NCBI RefSeq assembly: GCF_051961495.1
Contig: NZ_JBQCDF010000005.1
Span: forward strand, 1-64,000
Origin: Cytophaga sp051961495
Lineage (GTDB): Bacteria; Bacteroidota; Bacteroidia; Cytophagales; Cytophagaceae
Length of the DNA: 64,000 nucleotides
Direction: 5' to 3'
Each line of letters opens with the position of its first letter. The stretch's first letter is position 1. The notes beneath the pieces were generated by a model. The model worked only from the letters and a program-made list of their open reading frames with translations. It did not search any database and had not been told where the DNA came from. Both the position numbers and the translations under genes were made by a program. Of this stretch, positions 44,802 through 54,212 are shown piece by piece.

Positions 44802-45914
44802 TTAAAAGCGGAGATCAGATTGCTTTACCTTGCCCTGATCTATTATAAACATACGAAATTCTTTTGTATTTGACTGAAAAAAAGTCCCGGAACGATCAGG
44901 ACGTGCGTCTGAGATGAATAGCTGGCCTTTTACATATTTTTGAACCAGGGAAATCAGCTTTTCAATACGCTGGTCGTCCAGTTTATCAAAAATATCATCC
45001 ATCAGTAAAATAGGTGTATGGCCGGTACATGCTTTCAAAAGCTCGTATTGCGCAAGCTTCAGGGCAATCACAAACGTTTTTTGCTGCCCTTGAGATCCGT
45101 ATTGCTTTACGGCCTCCCCGTTGATGATAAATTTGAAATCATCTTTATGAATTCCTTTATTGGTACGCTGCAGGATCAGGTCTTTTGAATACGAATCCTT
45201 ATATGTTTTTTCGAAATCAGGAGCGAGAACTTTCGTCTCGTATTCAATGGTGGTACGCTCATGATCAGGAGACAGCAGCGTATAATATTCCTGAAAGACC
45301 GGCAGCAGGCGGTTCAGGTATTCATTGCGTTTGCCGGCAATGATGGCGCCAGACTGCAATAGGTTATGATCGTACGCATCCATCAGAATACGGTCAATAA
45401 GCACACCTTCCGAAGCCTGCTTTAACAGGGCATTCCGTTGTTTTAAAAAGTGGGTGTAACGGATCAGCGCCTCCAGGTAAATATGATCCGCCTGGGAGAA
45501 TAAAGTATCAAAAAACCGGCGGCGGTCTTCGGCACCGTTCCGGATCAGATCCGTATCGTGCGGGGTTAAAACAATTGCCGGAAATTTGCCAATGTGTTCC
45601 GAAATCCGGGTATAAGGTTTTTTGTCGACGGTAAAAGACTTCTTTTTTCCGTCAAAATCGTATTGAATTTTAAATTCTTTTGAATTTTCGTGAAACCAGC
45701 CCAGGGCCGAAAAATATGCCTGGTTGGTGGTAATCATCTGCTGGTCGGTAAAAGCTAAGAAGCTCTTTGTCAAACACAAACAATAAATTGCATCCAGCAA
45801 ATTCGTTTTTCCGCTTCCGTTTAAGCCTGCCAATAAGTTAATATGCTCCGAAAAAGAGAGTTCCAGCTCAGGGTAGTTCTTGAAATTTAGCAGGCTTATC
45901 TTTTCAATATACAT
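44802..45914 (-). CDS. recF: DNA replication and repair protein RecF
   Basis: SMC-like ATPase that loads RecA at single-strand gaps through RecFOR. The 370 residues begin MYIEKISLLNFKNYPEL with Walker A GLNGSGKTN (about 32-40). The ABC signature region is GSQGQQKTFVIALKLA and Walker B is PILLMDDIFDKLDD. Length is normal. Divergent from pdhA across 57 bases; first gene of recF-DUF721-T9SS protein. Confidence 0.96.
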   Translation of the reverse strand: MYIEKISLLNFKNYPELELSFSEHINLLAGLNGSGKTNLLDAIYCLCLTKSFLAFTDQQMITTNQAYFSALGWFHENSKEFKIQYDFDGKKKSFTVDKKPYTRISEHIGKFPAIVLTPHDTDLIRNGAEDRRRFFDTLFSQADHIYLEALIRYTHFLKQRNALLKQASEGVLIDRILMDAYDHNLLQSGAIIAGKRNEYLNRLLPVFQEYYTLLSPDHERTTIEYETKVLAPDFEKTYKDSYSKDLILQRTNKGIHKDDFKFIINGEAVKQYGSQGQQKTFVIALKLAQYELLKACTGHTPILLMDDIFDKLDDQRIEKLISLVQKYVKGQLFISDARPDRSGTFFQSNTKEFRMFIIDQGKVKQSDLRF

Positions 45915-45971
45915 GAATTTTATTTATTTTAGCCCTTCAAAGTATACTGTAAACAGCACAAATAAGAAGAG

Positions 45972-47015
45972 ATGGCAAGTGTTAAAGAAAAAGCGAAGGA
46001 TAACACTAAAACAAAGGTAGAATCCGCAGGAGCATTTACCAAAGAAACATACCTTTTCTGGTATGAAAAAATGCAATTGGTAAGAAAATTTGAAGAGAAG
46101 ACAGGACAACTTTACGGTCAGCAAAAGATTAAAGGTTTCTGTCACTTATACATTGGCCAGGAAGCTTGTGCTGCAGGTGCAGTATCAGCGTTGAAAAAAG
46201 GCGATCATTATATTACTACATACCGTGATCACGGCCAGCCATTGGTTTTGGGCACAGACCCTGGCGCAATTATGGCAGAGATGTACGGGAAAGCAACAGG
46301 TATTTCCAAAGGAAAAGGCGGTTCAATGCACATTTTCGATAAGGAAGTAAACTTTGCCGGAGGACATGGTATCGTTGGAGGCCAGATTCCTTTGGGTGCC
46401 GGACTGGCATTTGCTGAAATGTATAAAGGCACAGACAATCTATGTATCTGCTACATGGGTGATGGCGCGGTGCGTCAGGGCGCTTTACACGAAACATTCA
46501 ACCTGGCAATGCTTTGGAACATCCCTGTAATCTTTGTTATTGAAAACAATGGCTATGCAATGGGTACTTCCGTACAGCGTACATCGAATGTAACTGAATT
46601 GTATCAGATCGGCGAATCTTACGATATGCCTTCTGAAGCAGTAGATGCCATGAGTGTTGAAGAAGTTCATTTGGCTGTAGCAAGAGCAGCTGCACGTGCA
46701 AGAACTGGCGGCGGCCCTACTTTACTGGAATTCAGAACATACAGATACAAAGGCCACTCTATGTCTGACCCGGCTAAATATCGTACAAAAGAAGAGCTTG
46801 AGTCTTACAAGGCACAGGATCCGATCGAAAAAGTACGTACAACAATCCTTGAAAAGAAATATGCTACAGAAGCAGATCTTGAAGCGATTGATGCGAAGAT
46901 CAAAACAACTGTAGATGCAGCGGTTAAATTTGCAGAAGAGTCTCCATATCCGGATGCTTCTGAAGCATACAAAGATGTGTACACACAAACGGACTATCCG
47001 TTCATCGTTGAATAA
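45972..47015 (+). CDS. pdhA: Pyruvate dehydrogenase E1 component, alpha subunit
   Basis: Thiamine-diphosphate enzyme decarboxylating pyruvate in the pyruvate dehydrogenase complex. The 347 residues include the TPP-binding segment GDGAVRQGALHETFNLA, then IPVIFVIENNGYAMGT, and the phosphorylation-loop-like YKGHSMSDPAKYRTKEE. The N-terminus has a charged leader (MASVKEKAKDNTKTK). The beta subunit and E2 are not adjacent, as is usual in this phylum. It is followed after 22 bases by the TPR gene. Confidence 0.94.
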   Translation: MASVKEKAKDNTKTKVESAGAFTKETYLFWYEKMQLVRKFEEKTGQLYGQQKIKGFCHLYIGQEACAAGAVSALKKGDHYITTYRDHGQPLVLGTDPGAIMAEMYGKATGISKGKGGSMHIFDKEVNFAGGHGIVGGQIPLGAGLAFAEMYKGTDNLCICYMGDGAVRQGALHETFNLAMLWNIPVIFVIENNGYAMGTSVQRTSNVTELYQIGESYDMPSEAVDAMSVEEVHLAVARAAARARTGGGPTLLEFRTYRYKGHSMSDPAKYRTKEELESYKAQDPIEKVRTTILEKKYATEADLEAIDAKIKTTVDAAVKFAEESPYPDASEAYKDVYTQTDYPFIVE

Positions 47016-47037
47016 TAAATACTTTTTATAAATAATA

Positions 47038-47745
47038 ATGGCTGAATTAACCGAAAAAAATACTGCTGAGGCAGTAAAACAACCAACACAATCAAAAAAC
47101 ACTGGAATGTCAACAGAAGAATTAATTGAAAAATATAAGACTCCGGTTTTGGCAGGTTTAGGGATTGTTGTTGTATTGATTGCTGCATTTGTATTCTATA
47201 AATACAATCAATCTGAAAAAAGCACAACTGCACAGGAAGAAATGGAAGCAGCTGTATTCTATTTTGAGCAGGATTCTCTGGAGCTTGCTTTAAAAGGCAA
47301 CCCGGCAAAAGAGATTATGGGTCTTGAGGAAGTTGCAGAAGAATACGCAGGTACAGATGCAGGTAATCTGGCAGCATTTTACACAGGTATTATTTATTTA
47401 AAGCAAGGTAAATTTGAACAGGCGATCAGCCACCTGGAAAACTATTCATCAAGCGACGGAATCATGCAGGCTCGCAGCTGGGCTGCCATGGGTGATGCAT
47501 ATTCTGATTTGAAAGATGGTGAGAACGCAATCAAGTATTACAAAAAGGCCGCTGAGCATAAACCAAACGAACAGTTGACGCCTTCATATCTAATGAAGCT
47601 GGCACTGGCATATGAAGTAAATAAAGACTGGAAATCAGCAGCAGAAGCATACGATAAAATCATCACAGACTTTCCTAAGTCTCAGGATGTAGCAGATGCC
47701 AAGAAGTACAAAGCGAAGGCACAGGCCCTTTCCGCTTCCGAATAA
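47038..47745 (+). CDS. TPR protein with one transmembrane helix (YfgM-like)
   Basis: The 235 residues have a hydrophilic start, one transmembrane helix (VLAGLGIVVVLIAAFVFYKY, about 39-58), and then tetratricopeptide repeats (AAFYTGIIYLKQGKFEQAIS, ARSWAAMGDAYSDLKDGENA, YLMKLALAYEVNKDWKSAAE). The layout resembles YfgM, a periplasmic chaperone-network protein, but orthology is not shown. It lies between pdhA and ribH and ends at a terminator. Confidence 0.85.
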   Translation: MAELTEKNTAEAVKQPTQSKNTGMSTEELIEKYKTPVLAGLGIVVVLIAAFVFYKYNQSEKSTTAQEEMEAAVFYFEQDSLELALKGNPAKEIMGLEEVAEEYAGTDAGNLAAFYTGIIYLKQGKFEQAISHLENYSSSDGIMQARSWAAMGDAYSDLKDGENAIKYYKKAAEHKPNEQLTPSYLMKLALAYEVNKDWKSAAEAYDKIITDFPKSQDVADAKKYKAKAQALSASE

Positions 47746-47769
47746 TTTCTAACAAAAACATCGCAAGCC

Positions 47770-47806
47770 AAAAGGGATAAAGCAAAAGTTTTATCCCTTT
47801 TGTGTT
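47770..47806 (+). terminator. Terminator after the TPR gene
   Basis: A perfect 12-bp stem AAAAGGGATAAA/TTTATCCCTTTT (47770-47781 with 47790-47801). The T-rich side is inside the right arm. Confidence 0.8.
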
Positions 47807-47822
47807 GTATAAAGAATAAGAC

Positions 47823-48302
47823 ATGTCCAGCGCAGATAAAAACTTAAGCACCTATTCGGGTGTCATTCCGGATCTATCTTCCAAGACATTCGGCATTGTA
47901 GTGGCTGAATGGAACGAAGAAATTACAGAACCACTTTACGAAGGTGCTGTTGAAACATTATTGAAGCACGGTATTCCAAAGGCAAACATCATTCGCATGA
48001 ATGTGCCGGGCACGTTTGAATTAAGCCTGGGTGCGCAGCGATTTGCACAAAAGGTATCTATAGACGCAGTAATATGTCTGGGTTGTGTGATCCAGGGAGA
48101 AACAAGACATTTCGATTTCATTTGCCAGGCTGTATCTGCGGGAATCACAGATGTAAATCTGAAATATAATAAACCTGTAATCTTTGGTGTACTTACTACA
48201 GACAACAAAGAGCAGGCGTTTGACCGTGCCGGCGGCAAACATGGCAATAAAGGTGATGAAGCTGCTATCACCGCCTTAAAAATGCTGGCATTACCCTTTT
48301 AA
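47823..48302 (+). CDS. ribH: 6,7-dimethyl-8-ribityllumazine synthase
   Basis: Makes lumazine, the direct precursor of riboflavin, from ribitylaminouracil and butanone phosphate. The 159 residues show VVAEWNEEITEPLYEGAVET, the substrate-site segment NVPGTFELSLGAQRFA, VICLGCVIQGETRHFDFIC with the catalytic His, and PVIFGVLTTDNKEQAFDRAG. Length is typical. No FMN riboswitch is visible in the short upstream gap. Confidence 0.97.
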   Translation: MSSADKNLSTYSGVIPDLSSKTFGIVVAEWNEEITEPLYEGAVETLLKHGIPKANIIRMNVPGTFELSLGAQRFAQKVSIDAVICLGCVIQGETRHFDFICQAVSAGITDVNLKYNKPVIFGVLTTDNKEQAFDRAGGKHGNKGDEAAITALKMLALPF

Positions 48303-48334
48303 ATTATTCTCAAAATCAATCGTTAATTAATACA

Positions 48335-49666
48335 ATGAAAGTTCTAAAATTTGGAGGTACTTCAGTAGGCAAGCCTGAGCGCATGCATTCAGTCGCAAAA
48401 TTGATCTCTAGCCCTGACCCGAAGATCGTAGTATTATCTGCTGTTTCCGGCACAACCAATGCGCTTGTTGATATATCAAATAAATTATCAAATAAAGATT
48501 CCAAAGGAGCTGAAGAAGCTATTGCAAACCTGTTTGGTCCGTACAAATCATTTGTTGATGAACTGTATTCAACAGAAGCGGGCAAAGCAAAAGGCCATGC
48601 AATTGTAAAGACCTATCACGACCTGATCAGGAGTTATGTAGGCAAAGCTGATTTCGGTGACAAAGAAACAAGATTGTTTTTGGCGCAAGGCGAAATCATT
48701 TCAACGAATTTATTTCAGGAGTACCTGGTTGAACAAGGCTATTCATCAGCATTGTTGCCGGCATTGGATTTCATGAAAACAGATGCCGACAGTGAGCCGA
48801 TGCTTGATTACATCGAAACAAAACTGAATGAGCAATTAGCAAAGTTTCCGAATAAACATTTATATATCACACAAGGGTATGTATGTCTGAATTCAGATGG
48901 TGAAGTTGACAATTTAAAACGTGGTGGCTCTGATTACACAGCAACCTTGATTGGCGCGGCTTTACGCATGGAAGAAATCCAGATCTGGACAGATATTGAT
49001 GGTATGCACAACAATGATCCGAGAATTGTTAAACGTACATTCCCGATTCCGGAAATCTCTTTTGATGAAGCTGCCGAGCTTGCATATTTCGGTGCTAAAA
49101 TTTTACACCCGACTTGTATCCGTCCGGCACAGGTACGTAAGGTGCCTGTACGTTTGCTGAATACAATGCAGCCTGAACAAAAAGGAACTGTAATCAACAA
49201 CACACCGTCTGACCGCGATATTACTGCTATTGCAGCGAAGGATGGCATTACGGCAATCAAGATCAAATCAAGCAGAATGCTTTTGGCGCACGGCTTCCTG
49301 CGCAAAGTATTTGAAATATTTGAGAACTATAAAACATCCGTAGATATGATCACAACTTCAGAGGTTGCTGTATCATTGACGATTGATGACGCTAAAAATC
49401 TGGATCAGATTGTTAAAGAATTAAAAGAATTTTCAATTGTTGAAGTAGATATGGACCAGACAATCATCTGTGTGGTTGGTAATTTTGGCAAAGAGAAAAC
49501 AGGAATCGGCAAACGTTTGTTTGATGCAATGGAAACAATTCCTGTGCGTATGATTTCTTACGGCGGAAGTTCTTCAAACATTTCTATTCTGATCAATGGC
49601 GGAAATAAAAATGAAGCCTTGAATGCATTGAATGAGAAATTGTTTTTTCATGCAGAGAAAGTATAG
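48335..49666 (+). CDS. lysC: Aspartate kinase
   Basis: First step of lysine, threonine and methionine synthesis. The 443 residues start MKVLKFGGTSVGKPERM (kinase signature KFGGTS), with FLAQGEIISTNLFQEYL, the substrate loop LKRGGSDYTATLIGAALR, and two C-terminal ACT domains for feedback control. It is a single-function enzyme, not fused to homoserine dehydrogenase. The last sense codon and stop (GTA TAG) are the first bases of a heptad repeat, so the 3' end was probably set by that element. Confidence 0.95.
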   Translation: MKVLKFGGTSVGKPERMHSVAKLISSPDPKIVVLSAVSGTTNALVDISNKLSNKDSKGAEEAIANLFGPYKSFVDELYSTEAGKAKGHAIVKTYHDLIRSYVGKADFGDKETRLFLAQGEIISTNLFQEYLVEQGYSSALLPALDFMKTDADSEPMLDYIETKLNEQLAKFPNKHLYITQGYVCLNSDGEVDNLKRGGSDYTATLIGAALRMEEIQIWTDIDGMHNNDPRIVKRTFPIPEISFDEAAELAYFGAKILHPTCIRPAQVRKVPVRLLNTMQPEQKGTVINNTPSDRDITAIAAKDGITAIKIKSSRMLLAHGFLRKVFEIFENYKTSVDMITTSEVAVSLTIDDAKNLDQIVKELKEFSIVEVDMDQTIICVVGNFGKEKTGIGKRLFDAMETIPVRMISYGGSSSNISILINGGNKNEALNALNEKLFFHAEKV

Positions 49667-49843
49667 AGTATGAAGTACGGAGTACAGAGTATTAAGTACT
49701 AAGTCGACGATATAATTACATGCACTCATTGTTAATCGTTGAATAAATAAAAAAAGCGGAAGATCCCCGAAACTATCAGGCTCTTCCGCTTTTTTTATTC
49801 TTTGTACTCCATACTCTATACTTAATACTCCGTACTCTGTACT
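49660..49843. repeat. Heptad-unit inverted repeat between lysC and recX
   Basis: The left arm has six exact 7-nt units: AGTATAG, AGTATGA, AGTACGG, AGTACAG, AGTATTA, AGTACTA (49660-49701). The right arm has six inverse units: TTGTACT, CCATACT, CTATACT, TAATACT, CCGTACT, CTGTACT (49802-49843). A terminator lies between them. The element contains the stop codons of both lysC (TAG) and recX (TAA) and encodes the recX C-terminal residues VQSTEY. Confidence 0.9.
49749..49797. terminator. Bidirectional terminator between lysC and recX
   Basis: The arms AAAAAAGCGGAAGA and TCTTCCGCTTTTTT flank an 18-nt loop, inside the heptad repeat pair. Both strands have T-runs. Confidence 0.9.
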
Positions 49844-50310
49844 TTCAGAATCTCCCACACCAGCTCTGATTCAAAGCCACGTGAAATTAAATACTGCGCA
49901 ATTTTGTAGTTCTTCTGGTATAAGTTTTTTGAAAGAATTTCAGTGGATTTCTTGTTGATAATTTGGTGGATAGTTTCTATATAATCACCCTCTGGAATTT
50001 CTTTTAAGGCAGATTTAATGCAATACGGACTCAAGTCTCTCATTTCCAGCTCTCTTATAATTCTGTTTCGTCCCCATTTTTTTACTCTGAATTTACCGCC
50101 AGCAAAAGCCTTTGCAAACCGCTCTTCATTCAAAAAGTTCTCCTGAATTAATTTTGAAATAATTACTTCAACTTCATCTGTTTTTATCCCATATTCGTAT
50201 AACTTTGAGCGAACTTCCTGTTGGGTGCGTTCCTGGTAAGCGCAAAAAGATGCAATTTTTACAAATGCTTGAGCTGAAGTGTAAACTTTTCTAGTCTTTC
50301 TGTCTTCCAT
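49822..50310 (-). CDS. recX: Regulatory protein RecX
   Basis: Modulates RecA filaments. The 162 residues are made of three-helix repeats typical of RecX (YQERTQQEVRSKLYEYGIK, LIQENFLNEERFAKAFAGGK, KWGRNRIIRELEMRDLSPY). The last six codons before the TAA stop read as heptad-repeat DNA (GTA CAG AGT ACG GAG TAT), so the C-terminal VQSTEY is repeat-derived rather than family sequence. Divergent from the MFS gene with 30 bases between starts. Confidence 0.9.
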   Translation of the reverse strand: MEDRKTRKVYTSAQAFVKIASFCAYQERTQQEVRSKLYEYGIKTDEVEVIISKLIQENFLNEERFAKAFAGGKFRVKKWGRNRIIRELEMRDLSPYCIKSALKEIPEGDYIETIHQIINKKSTEILSKNLYQKNYKIAQYLISRGFESELVWEILKVQSTEY

Positions 50311-50340
50311 GGGATGGTTATAATTTAGATTACAAGATAA

Positions 50341-51627
50341 TTGACAAATAAAAAAACATTAGCAATTCTATTAACGGCAAATGGTGTTTCAAGCTTTGCC
50401 CAAGGCTTTACTATGATGTCGATACCTTATTATTTTAATAAGATAGATGATTATTCTTTTTTCAGCTTAAGCTTAACAATCATTACCCTTGCTTCATTAT
50501 TCTGGGCGCTTTATGCAGGCTCCATCATTGATGGTTTCAACCGTAAAGATGTATTCCTGGGTACAAACTTTGTCGGCGGTATCGTCATTCTTTCAATTGC
50601 TTCACTTGGCTTTAAAGAAGGTTCATTAACCAATATATTGATTATAATGGTATATGCATTAACCATGTTTGGTTATGTAATCCATTACCCCAATTTATAT
50701 GCTTTCTCCCAGGAATTATCAAAGCCCAAAGATTACACGAAAATAACATCTTTAATTGAAATTGTTGGTCAGTCTACCGTAATGGGTTCTGCTATTATGG
50801 GTACCATGCTGTTGAAAGGCGTTGAAAATGCTCAGGTCCCATTTACAGATATTTATGTTACACTGGAAAGATGGGAGATTCATGAAATTTTTCTTTTTGA
50901 TGCCATTGCTTATTTTGTTTCATTCCTGATCATTCTTCTGATCAAGTATTCGCCAAACATGAAGCTTGTCATATCCGATGAAGGCTCTCTGTATGAGCGT
51001 TTGAAAACCGGTTACATGTATCTTAAAAACAATCAGCTGGTAGCTTTATTCGGAATCTGTTCATTTGTAATCTTTATCGTGGTTTATATTGAGCAGTTTG
51101 CCTTAATGACTCCATACGTGTTGAATCACCTGAAAGAAGATGCTCCGGTATTAGGTCTTACAGAACTAATGTACGGTTTAGGAGCTTTGTTCTCCGGTGT
51201 AATTATCCAGACTTTGTTCAGTAAAATGCCGGTATTAAAAGCGGTTGTTTTATTAACCTTTGCAACGGGTGCAATATTCCTTTTGAGCTCTGTAACCTGT
51301 GCCGTTATTATTTTCATCAACGTGGCATTTCTGAAAGGATTTACCAACGCAGGTTCCAGAATTTTCCGCGTTACATATTTATTTTCATTGATTCCAAATG
51401 AATTGGCCGGCCGCGTAAACAGTTTCTTCAATGTGATGAACACGGTTTTCCGCTTGATCTTTCTTTCGATCTTTACACTGCCGTTTTTTATGGACGGCTC
51501 AAACATTGTATATGCATATGCAATACTTGCCTGCTTCTGCTTTATTGCCGGTATTGTATTGTTATTGAACTATAAGCAATTCTCTAAGCTAACGGAAAAT
51601 ATTTCGTCTCACGATGAAGAGCATTGA
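50341..51627 (+). CDS. MFS transporter
   Basis: Inner-membrane major facilitator of 428 residues with about twelve helices. The start is TTG at 50341 (MTNKKTLAILLTANGVSSFA); no nearby ATG gives a complete first helix. The loop GSIIDGFNRKDVFLG after helix 2 matches the MFS motif A position. Substrate unknown; the type resembles efflux proteins. Its last 14 bases overlap the start of murF-alr, suggesting translational coupling of the two genes. Confidence 0.85.
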   Translation: MTNKKTLAILLTANGVSSFAQGFTMMSIPYYFNKIDDYSFFSLSLTIITLASLFWALYAGSIIDGFNRKDVFLGTNFVGGIVILSIASLGFKEGSLTNILIIMVYALTMFGYVIHYPNLYAFSQELSKPKDYTKITSLIEIVGQSTVMGSAIMGTMLLKGVENAQVPFTDIYVTLERWEIHEIFLFDAIAYFVSFLIILLIKYSPNMKLVISDEGSLYERLKTGYMYLKNNQLVALFGICSFVIFIVVYIEQFALMTPYVLNHLKEDAPVLGLTELMYGLGALFSGVIIQTLFSKMPVLKAVVLLTFATGAIFLLSSVTCAVIIFINVAFLKGFTNAGSRIFRVTYLFSLIPNELAGRVNSFFNVMNTVFRLIFLSIFTLPFFMDGSNIVYAYAILACFCFIAGIVLLLNYKQFSKLTENISSHDEEH

Positions 51628-54079
51628 CATATCAGTTGAACAGCTATCAACGATTGTTGGCGGAGAGGTTTTACAATCCGCGGATTCCGGTACCGTAATA
51701 AAACAATTAATACTCGACAGCAGAAAGTTGATGGCTCCGGCAGGAGCTGTTTTTTTTGCTATTGACGGTAAGCATCACGACGGCCACGCCCATATTGAAG
51801 AGTTATTCAATAAAGGTGTTCGTGTTTTTATTATTGAAAAAAATATTCCGCTTGAAAAAATTCCCGGCTCTACAGTAATACGGGTTAGCTCATCAGTCGC
51901 AGCCCTGCAGGCATGTGCTGCATATAGAAGAGCACAGGTTAGCATTCCGGTTATTGCGATCACGGGCAGCAATGCCAAGACCATTGTAAAAGAATGGTTG
52001 AGCCAGGTGTTGAACACAGAATATTCCATCGTTAAAAGTCCTCGGAGCTATAACTCACAAATCGGTGTTCCCTTGTCTGTGTGGGCAATCAATGAACGGC
52101 ATACTATTGGAATTTTTGAAGCTGGTATTTCAACGGTTAATGAAATGCAGGCCCTGCAAAAAATCATTCGTCCCAACATTGGTATTTTTACCAATATAGG
52201 CTCAGCGCATGATGAAGGTTTTCATAACCGTCAGGAAAAAATCTATGAAAAGCTTAAGCTCTTTCTTGCATGTGATGCACTGATCTATTGTAAAGATCAG
52301 GAAGAAGTTGATGCGGAAATACATGCTGCCGGCATTCCTTCATTTAACTGGTCGCTGAAAGGCAAGGCTGCTGTTGAATACAGAATCATCGAAAAAGATT
52401 CTATACAAACAAAGGTCAGAGTATTGTTTAAAGATACCGAAGGAGTCCTCGATCTGCCTTTTGTTGATGAAGCGTCTGTTGAAAATGCATTGCACGTTAC
52501 GACAACTCTTTTTTATCTGGGTTACTCTATACAGGAGGCTGCGCGAAAGGTACAGCTGCTGCTGCCATTGGAAATGCGGCTGGCATTAAAAGAAGCGAAC
52601 GACGGTTGTTATGTCATTGATGATTCATACAATAATGACCTGGCAGGCTTATCCATTGCACTGGATTTTTTAGAGCACGTGAAGCAAAGCGAAACTAAAA
52701 CAGTTATTCTTTCTGATGTGCTGGAATCGGGTCTTGATTCTACTGTGTTATATAAAGAAGTTGCAGCGAACTTAACGGCAGCCCATGTGCAGCGGGTGAT
52801 TGCCATCGGAACAGAAATTCAGGAACTGAAGAAATCGTATACCGGAAAAGTGGATTATTATAATTCGACAGAAGATTTTTTTAAAGACCTCGCAAAATTC
52901 AGATTTCAAAGAGAAGTTATTCTTGTAAAAGGTGCGCGTATTTTTCAATTCGAAAAAATTGTAGCGCAACTGCAGCATAAAGTACACGAAACGGTTTTAG
53001 AGATTAATCTTGACGCGCTTATACATAATCTGAATGTCTATAGAAGCCGTCTGAAGTCAGGCACAAAGATCATGTGTATGGTAAAAGCCTTTTCCTATGG
53101 CAGCGGAGGTTTTGAGATTGCACAGCTGTTGCAGTATCATGGTGTAGATTACCTGGCGGTTGCTTATGCCGATGAAGGTGCACACTTGCGTGAAAACGGA
53201 ATCACATTGCCAATTATGGTAATGAACCCGACGCTTTCAAGCTTTGATACCATTTTACGTTATGAACTGGAACCGGAGATCTATGAACCGGTGCTGTTGC
53301 AACAGATCATAGAATACGCAGCAGCAAAAAACAAGCACATAGACATACATATCAAGATTGATACGGGTATGAAGCGCCTTGGCTTTGAAAAAAAGGATAT
53401 TAATGGGGTAGCAATGCTTTTGTCTTCCAATTCCAACATAAAAGTAGTGTCGGCCTTTACTCACCTGGCAGCTTCAGATAGTGCGGAGCACGACGGTTTC
53501 ACCCAAAAGCAGCTTTCAGATTTTGATGAAATAACCGCAACACTGAAAAACACGTTACAATATTCTTTTTTAAAACATGCTGCTAATTCATCCGGCATCA
53601 TGCGGTTTCCGCAGGCGCATTACGACATGGTGCGCCTGGGCATTGGTTTATATGGTGTAGAAAGCGCTGGTATGTATCAGAACGAACTGCAGGCAATCAG
53701 CGTATTTAAAACACATATTTCCCAAATCAAGGAAATCTCTGCGGAAGAATCTGTCGGCTATAGCCGTAAAGGCAGAGTGGCGAAAACATCGAGAATCGCG
53801 ACAATTGCTGTAGGTTACGCCGATGGCTATAACCGCAGATTCAGCAATGGCGTAGGAGAGGTGCTTGTGAACGGCGTGCGCTGTCCCATCATTGGCAACG
53901 TATGCATGGATATGAGCATGGTGGATGTTACCGAAGCTAACGCCAGACAAGGTGATGAGGTGATTCTTTTCGGAGAAAACCCTACGGTGACGGAACTTGC
54001 CCAAAAGACGGGTACAATCGCGTATGAAATCCTGACGAGCGTGGGCGCACGGGTAAAGCGTATTTTTTATTCTGCCTGA
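51614..54079 (+). CDS. Fused MurF ligase and alanine racemase
   Basis: Bifunctional peptidoglycan precursor enzyme of 821 residues, a fusion common in Bacteroidota. The N-terminal MurF part (about 1-450) adds D-Ala-D-Ala to the UDP-muramyl tripeptide. Its P-loop reads GSNAKT (118-123) where GxxGK(T/S) is expected, and YVIDDSYNNDLAGL is present. The C-terminal racemase (about 458-821) makes D-alanine: PLP-Lys491 in MVKAFSYGSGGF, then AVGYADGYNRRF and GNVCMDMSMVDV. One protein would supply both substrate and ligase. The Ala in the P-loop may weaken ATP binding. Confidence 0.95.
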   Translation: MKSIDISVEQLSTIVGGEVLQSADSGTVIKQLILDSRKLMAPAGAVFFAIDGKHHDGHAHIEELFNKGVRVFIIEKNIPLEKIPGSTVIRVSSSVAALQACAAYRRAQVSIPVIAITGSNAKTIVKEWLSQVLNTEYSIVKSPRSYNSQIGVPLSVWAINERHTIGIFEAGISTVNEMQALQKIIRPNIGIFTNIGSAHDEGFHNRQEKIYEKLKLFLACDALIYCKDQEEVDAEIHAAGIPSFNWSLKGKAAVEYRIIEKDSIQTKVRVLFKDTEGVLDLPFVDEASVENALHVTTTLFYLGYSIQEAARKVQLLLPLEMRLALKEANDGCYVIDDSYNNDLAGLSIALDFLEHVKQSETKTVILSDVLESGLDSTVLYKEVAANLTAAHVQRVIAIGTEIQELKKSYTGKVDYYNSTEDFFKDLAKFRFQREVILVKGARIFQFEKIVAQLQHKVHETVLEINLDALIHNLNVYRSRLKSGTKIMCMVKAFSYGSGGFEIAQLLQYHGVDYLAVAYADEGAHLRENGITLPIMVMNPTLSSFDTILRYELEPEIYEPVLLQQIIEYAAAKNKHIDIHIKIDTGMKRLGFEKKDINGVAMLLSSNSNIKVVSAFTHLAASDSAEHDGFTQKQLSDFDEITATLKNTLQYSFLKHAANSSGIMRFPQAHYDMVRLGIGLYGVESAGMYQNELQAISVFKTHISQIKEISAEESVGYSRKGRVAKTSRIATIAVGYADGYNRRFSNGVGEVLVNGVRCPIIGNVCMDMSMVDVTEANARQGDEVILFGENPTVTELAQKTGTIAYEILTSVGARVKRIFYSA

Positions 54080-54159
54080 TTTATTTTTTATTCATTTAAA
54101 AGCTTACAATCTGATAAATATGATGTTAAGCACCCTTTAAGAAATTATAGCTATTTCTG

Positions 54160-54190
54160 TTGCAGAGCTAGCGCCTGCATTGTACCTTTG
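54160..54190 (+). promoter_or_regulatory. Promoter for feoAB
   Basis: TACCTTTG (54183-54190) matches the Bacteroidota -7 consensus TAnnTTTG, and TTG (54160-54162) stands 20 bases upstream as a -33 core. The start codon of feoA is 22 bases after the box. No Fur box is obvious to me. Confidence 0.65.
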
Positions 54191-54212
54191 TTTACAATCA
54201 GTCTAAATAAAA

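Noticed and set aside
49660..49843. CRISPR or IS terminal repeats at the heptad elements
   Set aside because: Units are 7 nt without spacers, and there is no transposase or target duplication.
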